This document shows positions 5,558 to 12,612 of a stretch of DNA of 13,837 bases, one piece after another (position 1 is the first letter of the stretch; every line of letters starts with the position of its first letter). This stretch comes from an uncultured Clostridium sp. (GTDB lineage: Bacteria; Bacillota; Clostridia; TANB77; CAG-508), in assembly GCA_946497585.1 (NCBI GenBank), contig CAMMLF010000034.1, positions 1 to 13,837 of the forward strand, in the 5' to 3' direction. Below the pieces are notes generated by a model, which saw only the letters and a program-made list of their open reading frames with translations, did not search any database and was not told where the DNA came from. Position numbers and translations under genes: made by a program.

Positions 5558-7630
5558 ATGAAAAAAACAAAAAAGAGCACTAAACTATCAACTAAACACG
5601 GTGTTGACAGATATCACAGTAGAATTCAAAATATTGGAGATATTGATTCAAAATTAAAGCACATTAAAAAAGTTGGCCATAGTATGGACTGCTATTTTGG
5701 TGACTTTTATAAATATCTTTATGGAAAAAATGCCAAAAACAACAATCTTATTGTTTTTGAGGACAATTTATATATTTTTGATAGAACATTCAATTTTTTA
5801 ATTACTACATATCCTGTCCCTGAAAAATTTATTCCAACTAGGAAATATTTTTTATCTACTACTAAAAAAAATATAATTGATAATATTGCTGATTATATAA
5901 ATAAAGTAATTGTTATAAATTATTTTAATAAAAAAGTAACTGCAAAACTTTTGGATATGGAAATAATGTTTAATAATGCATATTTTACTGCGATAACGCT
6001 TAATGGAGAATTACTTAAGTTTAGTTTTGATGATATATATGATTTTGTTTTAAGTAAAAATCCACAGGCCGATAAGTATTCTTTTCAAAACTTAGCTTTG
6101 AGTGAAGCTTTGGCAAATTTTTATTTAAAGAAGGATGTTACTATTTATATAAATGGTGCTGATATAACAGCCAAAATTCTAAACAAGTTTAAAACCAATA
6201 ATGAAATATGGCTTAGAATTATCGAAAATAATTCTGTCAGTTTCATAAATTCTTCAGACATTTATGATATTAAAATTTTAGATTCTCAAACTGTGAATAA
6301 CATTACTAATAGAGAAGAAAAAACTAATTTATTTCTTTTAAAGAAAAAATATTATAAATATATTATTAGGCTGAATGAAATTATAACTATCAATAAAAAT
6401 ATTAAATATATTGCTGAGCATTTCAATGTTTATGATTTAAAAAATCGAAATATTGTTCATTCCACTTTAGGTAGCGGAAAAATTTCACTTTTTATTTCTG
6501 ATACTATTATTGTTGATTTTGATAATGGAGAAAGTGAATGTTTTGCTTTCCCAGATTGCTTTGAAAATAATTTAATAAAACTTACTAGTCAAGATAGTTG
6601 TGGACAGATTTCTAATCGTGAAATCGAGAATTATTTATTAAATCTAAATCCTGAAAAAGATAAATTAGAGAAGTGGCTTTTAAATATAAGGCCTCAAATG
6701 AGATTAGAAGAAATAAATTTTAAATTAACTAACGTAAAAAATGATAGTGAAATAGATTGTTTGATTGATGAGAAGGAAAAAATAGAAAAACAATTACATA
6801 AAAATAATCCAAAAACTTCGAATTCTATTGGTACTCAAACAAAATCAAACACAAAAAATATTAATTTTGCTATTAAACAAATTGAAGATTTGAAATTTAA
6901 GAATTTGCAAGAGCCTTTTATTGATTTATTTTTAAATAAGGAAGTTATAATTTTTTGCAAAGAAAGAAAATTTAAGACTAAAATCTTAAACAAGTTATAT
7001 ATAAATAAAGATTTGTGGATTAGAGTAAAAAGTTCTTCATCTTTTGAATTTATTAAAGTTTCTGATATATATGATATAAAATTATCTTTAGATTATATCA
7101 CTGAAAAAGATGTCATCTATCCTAGGTTTGAACGTTTATGCCATTTAAGAAGGAAAATCAATTCTACTACTATTTTAGTTTGTGAATTAGAAACTTTAGT
7201 GCAAAATCTTGATATAATAGCGAATAAGTTATATGTATTAGGCGTTAGAAATCTGTCTGTAAGTTCTCCTTCTTTTGAAAAAGGTAATTTGAGTTATTTT
7301 ATTGAGAAAAACATAATAGTAGATTTTACTAATGGATTTACTAAAATTTTTACTTTTCCTTATTGCTTTTACACGGGTTCTTTAGCTTTAAATGGGACTA
7401 GGAAAAGGTCTAAAGTTACAGAAGAGCAAATAGAAAATGCCAAAATTTCTTATTTGACTGAACTTGAATATCACAAAAACGTTTTGGAATTGACTAAGAT
7501 TAAATATAATCTTGAAGAAGTAAGTATTGCATTGTCTAACTGTGAAGATGGCATGTATGAAAGGCTTTTGAAGAAAAAGTATGCTCTTGAAAAGGAATAT
7601 TTTAAGAAAAAATTATCTAGTAAAAGATAA
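5558..7630 (+). CDS. Unknown 690-aa protein with internal tandem duplication
   Basis: I do not recognise the whole protein. Residues 12-95 (TKHGVDRYHSRI ... DNLYIFD ... LITTYPVPEKF) resemble a small domain found alone in Firmicutes hypothetical proteins. The rest is repetitive. A unit of about 220 residues occurs twice (about 193-413 and 462-686). Each copy has a beta-rich module (VTIYINGADITAKILNK and VIIFCKERKFKTKILNK, each ending in SDIYDIK), a helical segment, a Tudor/SH3-like strand set (DTIIVDFDNGESECFAFPDCF and NIIVDFTNGFTKIFTFPYCF) and a charged helical segment. A third, diverged copy of the beta-rich module lies at 117-163. A polar linker (414-445) joins the copies. There is no signal peptide and no membrane segment, so it is probably cytoplasmic. 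The ATG follows GAAGAGAG. Confidence 0.85.
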   Translation: MKKTKKSTKLSTKHGVDRYHSRIQNIGDIDSKLKHIKKVGHSMDCYFGDFYKYLYGKNAKNNNLIVFEDNLYIFDRTFNFLITTYPVPEKFIPTRKYFLSTTKKNIIDNIADYINKVIVINYFNKKVTAKLLDMEIMFNNAYFTAITLNGELLKFSFDDIYDFVLSKNPQADKYSFQNLALSEALANFYLKKDVTIYINGADITAKILNKFKTNNEIWLRIIENNSVSFINSSDIYDIKILDSQTVNNITNREEKTNLFLLKKKYYKYIIRLNEIITINKNIKYIAEHFNVYDLKNRNIVHSTLGSGKISLFISDTIIVDFDNGESECFAFPDCFENNLIKLTSQDSCGQISNREIENYLLNLNPEKDKLEKWLLNIRPQMRLEEINFKLTNVKNDSEIDCLIDEKEKIEKQLHKNNPKTSNSIGTQTKSNTKNINFAIKQIEDLKFKNLQEPFIDLFLNKEVIIFCKERKFKTKILNKLYINKDLWIRVKSSSSFEFIKVSDIYDIKLSLDYITEKDVIYPRFERLCHLRRKINSTTILVCELETLVQNLDIIANKLYVLGVRNLSVSSPSFEKGNLSYFIEKNIIVDFTNGFTKIFTFPYCFYTGSLALNGTRKRSKVTEEQIENAKISYLTELEYHKNVLELTKIKYNLEEVSIALSNCEDGMYERLLKKKYALEKEYFKKKLSSKR

Positions 7631-7677
7631 CACTTTAACCTCTTTTTTGGCATTTTATCGTACTTAAATCACACATT

Positions 7678-7717
7678 AAAGGCATATACATTTTTATTTG
7701 TATATGCCTTTTTATTT
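7678..7717 (+). terminator. Strong intrinsic terminator
   Basis: AAAGGCATATACA (7678-7690) pairs perfectly with TGTATATGCCTTT (7699-7711) over 13 bp. On the plus strand CTTTTTATTTTT follows, ending the 690-aa gene. On the minus strand only a short TTTAATG tail follows, so it may also partly stop the converging membrane-protein operon. Confidence 0.85.
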
Positions 7718-9199
7718 TTAATAATCCTTATATTCATCATAAAGTGCTTCATATCTTGCTCTTTCTAACTCTGAACTTAATTCTTGAGCATCTATATCTT
7801 CCATCAAAAATTTATTTTTAGATATATTTGATTCTTGCCAACTTAAGTTTTCAGCATTATTTGCTAATTTTAATATAATGCTCAAAATGTCTGCCCTTTC
7901 GTCCTGTGAAATATTCTCTTTTTCCAGTCTTTCTTTTAAAACATTATAGCTGTCTTCACTACTAATACGATAAATATATGCATAATCTATTTCTCTATCT
8001 GTTGTTCTATTAAGATTTTTGTTTACAATTATTTCCTCTATATTCATGTAATTTGCTATGCAATACATAGAAATACATATTACAAAGCACCATTTTATTA
8101 CATCAAATTTTCTATTATATATGTATATTATTATTGGTATAAATGATAAAATTTCTGTAATTAATATAAAATAAACAAAAATTCTTAAATATGTTAGTCC
8201 ATATTCCATTTCATACATATGCATTCTATACATCGAAGATATTGCTATTATTGTTGTAAATACAACTAATAACGTACTTAGCCTTTTAATAATTTTTTCG
8301 TTATATTTATTTGATACTAAAATAATAACAAAATTAATAAGTGACACAAACATTAGTTGGAAAAATCCGCTTCTTGCATAACTTGCATAATCATATGATT
8401 CAAACACTTGTATTCTTGCAAATAATGATTGTAATTGGATATAGCAAAATATTAAATATACAATATTTAATGTAATTAATAATAGTTTTATTGTAAATGA
8501 GTCTTTGCTATTAGTTACTGTAGTTTGCTTTTGCTCTACTTCCTTATTTTTTTGAAGTTTTAATATAAAACTCAATGATAATACATAAACTGCAATTATA
8601 ATTGCTAATCTGAATAAAAAGCTAAACGTTCCTATAATATTTATGTGTCCAAATAATCTAGTTATTCCTGAAAAAAGACTAGCAAAAACACTATCTGCCG
8701 ATATTAGTAATATTAGTACTACTGTCAATATTAATATAACTATTAAACTTGATTTTGCAATCTTTTTTACATTTGCTTTTTCTATTTTATTACTTCCTGA
8801 TGCATAATATTTTACTTCATTTTGTGTTAAATATATTCCTTCTCTATAACCTTTAAAAGTATTTTGAACTAGTTCTAATGTATTGTGCAAATAATTTTTA
8901 AAATATCCTTTTTTATTTATTAAAATTGCATACATAAGTAAATTTAATATTAAAATTATACAGATATTTGCAAGATAAAATGTTTTATTTGCAAATATTG
9001 CAAATGTGCTACTTAATAAAACTATTGGTATTAATAGTAATAACCCATTTTTGTTTTTGACTTTGTTTTTTCTATGTAAAATAAATAATATGACTGAGTT
9101 TAATATTATTTCAAATAATATCAGTGATATTCCTATGCTTTTGCCATAGAATAAAATCGATTGCATTATTGATATAATAATGCTTCCTACAATCTCCAT
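7718..9199 (-). CDS. DUF4173/DUF4153-type polytopic membrane protein
   Basis: A 493-residue integral membrane protein with about ten hydrophobic helices, roughly at 22-41, 52-71, 74-94, 150-168, 190-213, 236-256, 276-296, 307-323, 336-360 and 365-384. The family signature is visible: YDYASYARSGFFQLMFVSLI (269-288) followed by RMHMYEMEYGLTYLRI (325-340), which match the conserved YAR-x-GF-xQL and YE-x-x-YGLTxLR motifs of DUF4173. The last 100 residues are hydrophilic and probably cytoplasmic. The function is unknown. The start has AAGGAA about 11 bases upstream. It is the third gene of the operon DUF2975, XRE, DUF4173, a grouping seen in many Clostridia; regulation by the small XRE protein is likely. 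Confidence 0.85.
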   Translation of the reverse strand: MEIVGSIIISIMQSILFYGKSIGISLILFEIILNSVILFILHRKNKVKNKNGLLLLIPIVLLSSTFAIFANKTFYLANICIILILNLLMYAILINKKGYFKNYLHNTLELVQNTFKGYREGIYLTQNEVKYYASGSNKIEKANVKKIAKSSLIVILILTVVLILLISADSVFASLFSGITRLFGHINIIGTFSFLFRLAIIIAVYVLSLSFILKLQKNKEVEQKQTTVTNSKDSFTIKLLLITLNIVYLIFCYIQLQSLFARIQVFESYDYASYARSGFFQLMFVSLINFVIILVSNKYNEKIIKRLSTLLVVFTTIIAISSMYRMHMYEMEYGLTYLRIFVYFILITEILSFIPIIIYIYNRKFDVIKWCFVICISMYCIANYMNIEEIIVNKNLNRTTDREIDYAYIYRISSEDSYNVLKERLEKENISQDERADILSIILKLANNAENLSWQESNISKNKFLMEDIDAQELSSELERARYEALYDEYKDY

Positions 9200-9290
9200 A
9201 ATTCATCTTATTCCTTCCATGCCCCGCTATTGCTCTGCCTGCGTAAGGGTCAAATTTATATTTAAAAATTTTTTCATAACCTAAAATCAT
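9111..9290 (-). CDS. Possible 59-aa small ORF overlapping the DUF4173 start
   Basis: A minus-strand frame of 59 codons begins at the ATG complementary to 9288-9290 and overlaps the DUF4173 gene by 89 bases in another frame. It includes KFDPYAGRAIAGHGRNK, encoded by a patch of unusually high G+C (about 9217-9252) in an otherwise very A+T-rich region. There is no convincing ribosome binding site. It could be a real small protein, a relic, or an accident of a conserved non-coding element. Confidence is low. Confidence 0.2.
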   Translation of the reverse strand: MILGYEKIFKYKFDPYAGRAIAGHGRNKMNYGDCRKHYYINNAIDFILWQKHRNITDII

Positions 9291-9326
9291 TTTTTAGTCT
9301 TTTCTAATTTAATTCATTTATTTCAA

Positions 9327-9530
9327 CTATTTTTCGTAATCTAATATATCTCCTGGCTTGCAGTCTAAAACTTCGCAAATTTTCTCAAGTGTTGAAAATC
9401 TTATGGCTTTAGCTTTGTTGTTTTTTAATATAGATAAATTTGCTGGAGTTATGCCTATTTTCTCCGCAAGTTCACCTGATGACATTTTTCTTTTTGCTAA
9501 CATTACATCCACATTTACTATAATTGGCAT
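9327..9530 (-). CDS. Small XRE-family (Cro/CI-type) transcriptional regulator
   Basis: A 67-residue protein that is almost entirely one helix-turn-helix domain: MSSGELAEKIGITPANLSILK (helices 2 and 3), then FSTLEKICEVLDCKPGDILDY, the conserved end of this group. It belongs to the small regulators that begin MPIIVNxDVMLAKRKM and are regularly found beside DUF2975 genes (YozG-like). It has no separate sensor domain, so its signal may come through the partner membrane protein; that is inference. The start has AAGGAA about 9 bases upstream. It probably represses its own operon, perhaps at the palindrome over the -10 box at 10215-10225. Confidence 0.9.
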   Translation of the reverse strand: MPIIVNVDVMLAKRKMSSGELAEKIGITPANLSILKNNKAKAIRFSTLEKICEVLDCKPGDILDYEK

Positions 9531-9566
9531 TTTTATTTCATTCCTTGTATAAATATTTAGGTTTTT

Positions 9567-9587
9567 AAAGGTTGCCTATAAACCTTT
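9567..9587. repeat. Intercistronic hairpin between DUF2975 and XRE genes
   Basis: AAAGGTT (9567-9573) pairs perfectly with AACCTTT (9581-9587) with a 7-base loop. On the minus-strand mRNA it is followed by AAAAACC, not a U-run, so it is unlikely to terminate the operon. It may set the relative amounts of the two messages or protect an end. Confidence 0.35.
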
Positions 9588-9619
9588 ATTTTTAGTAATC
9601 ATTAAATTTTTTACTAAAT

Positions 9620-10135
9620 TTAAATTGTAAAATCATTTTCTTCTTTATACTCAATCGCTTTTTTATATATTTCATTAAGCACTTTTATGCCCACTCCTGC
9701 AACCATAAATATGAGCATTAACATTATCGAAAAATATAGTACATAATTTATAAATATTCCTTCTATTTTTATAATTATGCAAATCGCCAATAAGACTATT
9801 ATAAAATAGCAAATGGCTATCGCAAAACAATTATTGCTAATTACATTTAAACTTTTTACATTGCTTTGAGAAAATATAGTATTATTTTTTAAGTTTTTAA
9901 ATATTTTTATGAATTGATAAACTATTAAAAGTGCTATTAGCCCTGTAATCATAATTACAATATAAAATGAAAGGTCAAATATATTGCTTAATAAACTTTC
10001 TTGCATTGCAATATGCCCTATTATTTTTGCTATTATACTAAGCACAATTAATGTTAAAATACTTATTACTGCAAATAGTATTTTTAGCCCTACTATTACT
10101 TTTGACGATAAACTTTTTTCACCTAATATTTTCAT
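9620..10135 (-). CDS. DUF2975 family membrane protein
   Basis: A 171-residue protein with four predicted membrane helices (about 14-38, 55-78, 100-123 and 128-152). It carries the two family signatures: the loop NTIFSQSNVKSLNVIS (85-100) between helices 2 and 3, and the cytoplasmic C-terminal tail EYKEENDFTI (162-171), in which the EEND-x-T-V/I end is highly conserved. Its function is unknown, but DUF2975 genes are almost always paired with a small XRE regulator, as here (89 bases downstream), suggesting a membrane protein plus repressor module. The ATG follows AAAGGAAT about 11 bases away. It is first in its operon, downstream of a near-perfect promoter and a hairpin leader. Confidence 0.9.
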   Translation of the reverse strand: MKILGEKSLSSKVIVGLKILFAVISILTLIVLSIIAKIIGHIAMQESLLSNIFDLSFYIVIMITGLIALLIVYQFIKIFKNLKNNTIFSQSNVKSLNVISNNCFAIAICYFIIVLLAICIIIKIEGIFINYVLYFSIMLMLIFMVAGVGIKVLNEIYKKAIEYKEENDFTI

Positions 10136-10156
10136 ATTTAATTTTATTCCTTTCTA

Positions 10157-10208
10157 AAGGCATAAATCTGGTTGAAAGCGTGTAATTTTTTTCAACTCTT
10201 TCTGCCTT
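10157..10208 (-). promoter_or_regulatory. Structured 5' leader of the DUF2975 operon
   Basis: Two coaxial stems can form in the minus-strand mRNA: AAGGCA with TGCCTT (10203-10208/10157-10162) and, inside it, GTTGAAA with TTTCAAC (10190-10196/10171-10177). The structure starts within a few bases of the predicted transcription start and ends just before the ribosome binding site. It could stabilise the 5' end or control translation. Confidence 0.45.
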
Positions 10209-10214
10209 AACTTC

Positions 10215-10225
10215 GTATAGTATAC
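10215..10225. promoter_or_regulatory. Palindrome over the -10 box (candidate XRE operator)
   Basis: GTATAGTATAC is a perfect 5-bp inverted repeat around a central base and covers the -10 box TATACT of the DUF2975 promoter. The operon encodes a small XRE repressor, which often binds such sites to control its own synthesis. The assignment is by position only. Confidence 0.4.
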
Positions 10226-10247
10226 AATATATATTTTTGTTTGTCAA
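10219..10247 (-). promoter_or_regulatory. Promoter of the DUF2975-XRE-DUF4173 operon
   Basis: On the minus strand a perfect TTGACA (complement of 10242-10247) and TATACT (complement of 10219-10224) are 17 bases apart, close to the sigma-A consensus. Transcription would start near 10212. Confidence 0.8.
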
Positions 10248-10284
10248 TATATTTTTATTGTTATTCGATAAATTTAAGATTTGT

Positions 10285-10313
10285 TTGACCTAAAAATAAT
10301 ATTATGTTAAAAT
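10285..10313 (+). promoter_or_regulatory. Promoter of fic
   Basis: TTGACC (10285-10290) and TAAAAT (10308-10313) are 17 bases apart. Transcription would start near 10320, about 20 bases before the fic ATG, with AAAGGAGA at 10326-10333 as ribosome binding site. It diverges from the DUF2975 promoter, with about 37 bases between the -35 boxes. Confidence 0.7.
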
Positions 10314-10339
10314 ATTACTGTAAATAAAGGAGAAAATTT

Positions 10340-11020
10340 ATGACTGTTTTAGAATTTATTTTAAATAATAAGGATTACATAGAAGATTTATTTACAAGAA
10401 GTACATATCATTCAAATGCAATTGAAGGAAGTACTTTAACATATGCTGAAACTTACGCAATTTTATATAATGATAATAGTTTTAAAATAGAAGGTAAAGA
10501 ACCAAGAGAAATATATGAAGCTATAAATCATAAAAATGCTTTAGAGCTAGTTTTCAGTAATTTAAAAAGTCAAGAACCATTTGATGAAAGATTTATCAAG
10601 AAGTTAAATGAGACTATTAACAGAAATATTAAAGATACCGAAGGCTATAGGAAAGTGCAAGTTTTTATAAGAGGTAGTGAGCATATTCCTCCAGAGCCTG
10701 CAAAAATACCTAATTTAATGAATTATTTTGTATATAATCACAATCATAATACAGATGATATTTTTTCAAAAGTTTCCAAATATCATATTGATTTTGAGAG
10801 GATACATCCTTTTGAAGATGGTAATGGTAGGACTGGTAGGCTACTAATAAATTATGAATTGATTAAAAACAATTTGGCTCCTGCTGTAATTGAAAAAGAT
10901 GATAAAGTCAAATATTTTGAATTTTTAAGAAATGTTGACTATACTGGTTTAGCTCAGTGGATAAGAGATTTATCTACTAACGAAAATGATAGAATGAAAA
11001 AGTTTGGATATGAAGAATAA
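10340..11020 (+). CDS. fic: Fic-domain protein AMP-transferase (class II, autoinhibited)
   Basis: A 226-residue stand-alone Fic protein. The catalytic motif is complete: HPFEDGNGRTGR (156-167), with the base H156 and the anion-binding and ATP-binding residues of HPFx(D/E)GNGRxxR. The flap region QVFIRGSEHIPP lies upstream, as usual. The inhibitory motif (S/T)xxxE(G/N) is present near the N-terminus as S25-N-A-I-E29-G30. The catalytic and inhibitory parts are thus in one chain, with the inhibitory helix N-terminal (class II). Such enzymes transfer AMP from ATP to Ser, Thr or Tyr of target proteins and are held inactive by the inhibitory glutamate. The target is unknown. No separate antitoxin gene is adjacent, consistent with self-inhibition. 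It is monocistronic, with its own promoter and terminator. Confidence 0.92.
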   Translation: MTVLEFILNNKDYIEDLFTRSTYHSNAIEGSTLTYAETYAILYNDNSFKIEGKEPREIYEAINHKNALELVFSNLKSQEPFDERFIKKLNETINRNIKDTEGYRKVQVFIRGSEHIPPEPAKIPNLMNYFVYNHNHNTDDIFSKVSKYHIDFERIHPFEDGNGRTGRLLINYELIKNNLAPAVIEKDDKVKYFEFLRNVDYTGLAQWIRDLSTNENDRMKKFGYEE

Positions 11021-11035
11021 TTTTACTTACATAAA

Positions 11036-11068
11036 AAATACTGTCTCCTATTAGGAGATAGTATTTTT
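11036..11068. terminator. Bidirectional intrinsic terminator
   Basis: AATACTGTCTCCT (11037-11049) pairs with AGGAGATAGTATT (11053-11065) with one G-U pair and a short loop. TTTTT follows on the plus strand and TTTTTTATG on the minus strand. It serves both fic and the converging phosphatase gene. Confidence 0.85.
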
Positions 11069-11773
11069 ATCCGCATAACTTCTTTCTTATTTTTTCTATA
11101 TTTTCTTTTGGAACATTGCAACTTAAAATATAGTCCTCAAAAGAATCATATTTTTTAAGTAAATTTTCTATGAATGTTATTATAAACTTAGGAGAAGACT
11201 TTTTTAGATTTTCTGAATATTTTTCTATAATATCAGTATCTGCTAAATAGGTATTAGTAACTTCATAATTTGCAATAATATCTTTTATGTAGGCATTGCA
11301 AAGTCCAAGAATGAGTGCAGATATTATTCCTGTTCTATCCTTACCCGCTGTACAATGGAATAATACTCCTCCTTTTCTCTGTGCAAGTATATCAAAGATT
11401 TCTTTTATTCTTGATTTGTTTTCTAACACATATGTATATCCTACTCCATGATTAAAGTTTTCTTTATCTTTTTCAGCATTTGCATATTGCTCATATTCAG
11501 AAGTAGATAAGGGAATATAATGGAATTTAAAATATTCTCTATTTATATTATCATCACTAACAAAGGTAGATTGAATCGTTGTATTTCCTCTTAAATCAAT
11601 TATGTCTGTAATTTCATAGTTTTTCAAAATTCGTTGTCTTTATCTGTTATGTTAGTAAGTCTATCACTTCTAATAAAAGTATGAAATTTTGTTACTTTAT
11701 TATCTTTTGTGGGATATTCACCTAAATCTCTTGTGTTTTTAGTTCCTTCTAATGGTAATCTAACATAGTCCAT
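11067..11773 (-). pseudogene. Tyrosine-protein phosphatase (Y_phosphatase3 type), split by a one-base frameshift
   Basis: Two minus-strand frames together make one phosphatase. The first (11773 to 11624) begins MDYVRLPLEGTKNTRDLGEY and continues FHTFIRSDRLTNITDKDNEF before TGA; NTRDLGEY and FIRSDRL are the usual start of this family. The second (from 11627) continues KNYEITDIIDLRGNT and contains the active site HCTAGKDRTG (nucleophile Cys, then Arg of CX5R). Adding one T to the TTTT run near 11626-11629 joins them as NEF-L-KNY and gives about 235 residues, the usual length. Only the second frame carries the CX5R loop, but without the N-terminal strands it is unlikely to fold properly. The ATG lies 7 bases after the stop of the 271-aa gene. 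This is either a recent inactivation or a sequencing error. Confidence 0.8.
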
Positions 11774-11780
11774 AATCTCT

Positions 11781-12596
11781 CTACCTTTCCATATCAACAT
11801 CTTTTGAAAGCCATCTTTCGGCTCTAAATATTTCCCATGGTTCTACTCTTTCTTCTATTAAATTTCCTTGTATTCCAAATCTTCTTAATCCATCTTGTCT
11901 TAACATATCTTGCTTTTTCATAAGTTCTAAAATAACATCGTCCAATATGCTTTTAATAATATTATTATCAACCAGTTGATATTGTTTTGGTACATTTTCT
12001 TCTATTTTATCAATATCATAATGACATACATCTCTTAAAAATTTTACTCTTTCTTTTCTCTGTTTTGCATAATTTTCTGGAGTAACACAGAATTTTGCTA
12101 CTGCCCTACTTTTTAATAAATCTCTCCTATCTCTCATAAACAAAACTGCATCCCAAGGAATTTGGTATCGCTCATGTACTGCTAGTCCTTGTGTTAGTTC
12201 ATGTCCATCAAAACTTTTTCCTACAATTTCAATAATTATATTTTCTCCTGTATTGAATGAAATATTGAAACCTCCATCATATTCGTACCTAGGTACTGCC
12301 TGTTTTTTGGTCTCCATAACTAATACAACTCCATTGCTACTTTGCTCATTTACTTTTTCTATCAAACCAGGTATGCTTTTTGGAAGACCGCTTGTGCCTT
12401 TTACTACATTTTTCTTTGCTTCCCCTATTGGCATATCTACTCTAGATGCAACAAACTCTCCATACTTATCTTTGACATCATTCCATTCGTCCATCGTACT
12501 TATAATGTCTATTCTTTTAAATGGATTTATTTGTGGTAAATATTTTTGCACTAAAACTATTCCTTTTGCCTTTCCATATTTCATTGGATTTTTCAT
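11781..12596 (-). CDS. Unknown 271-aa protein, possibly ATP-grasp-like
   Basis: I do not recognise this protein with confidence. The start is the ATG complementary to 12594-12596, preceded by AAGGTGA; a longer frame upstream lacks a ribosome binding site and would overlap the preceding gene. Visible features are FVASRVDMPIGEAKK (about 48-62), GVVLVMETK (about 88-96), then a glycine-rich turn and strands GFNISFNTGENIIIEIVGKS and FDGHELTQGLAVHERY. The R-x-D-x-PIG stretch followed by strands and an E-x-V-G motif recalls the nucleotide-binding half of some ATP-grasp enzymes, but this is a weak resemblance. The C-terminal 100 residues are helical and charged. It is soluble. It sits between a Ham1-like pyrophosphatase (17 bases upstream) and a phosphatase (7 bases downstream), so it is likely co-transcribed and may act on a nucleotide or phosphorylated substrate. 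Confidence 0.75.
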   Translation of the reverse strand: MKNPMKYGKAKGIVLVQKYLPQINPFKRIDIISTMDEWNDVKDKYGEFVASRVDMPIGEAKKNVVKGTSGLPKSIPGLIEKVNEQSSNGVVLVMETKKQAVPRYEYDGGFNISFNTGENIIIEIVGKSFDGHELTQGLAVHERYQIPWDAVLFMRDRRDLLKSRAVAKFCVTPENYAKQRKERVKFLRDVCHYDIDKIEENVPKQYQLVDNNIIKSILDDVILELMKKQDMLRQDGLRRFGIQGNLIEERVEPWEIFRAERWLSKDVDMER

Positions 12597-12612
12597 AATT
12601 ATCACCTTAATT

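Noticed and set aside
9230..9252. GACCCTTACGC considered as half of a MerR-type operator.
   Set aside because: The matching second half and a -10 box at the required 19-base spacing are missing.
11620..11635. Programmed -1 frameshifting in the phosphatase gene.
   Set aside because: The site GAATTTTGA is not a standard slippery heptamer and no downstream pseudoknot or upstream Shine-Dalgarno stimulator is evident; a simple one-base deletion explains it better.
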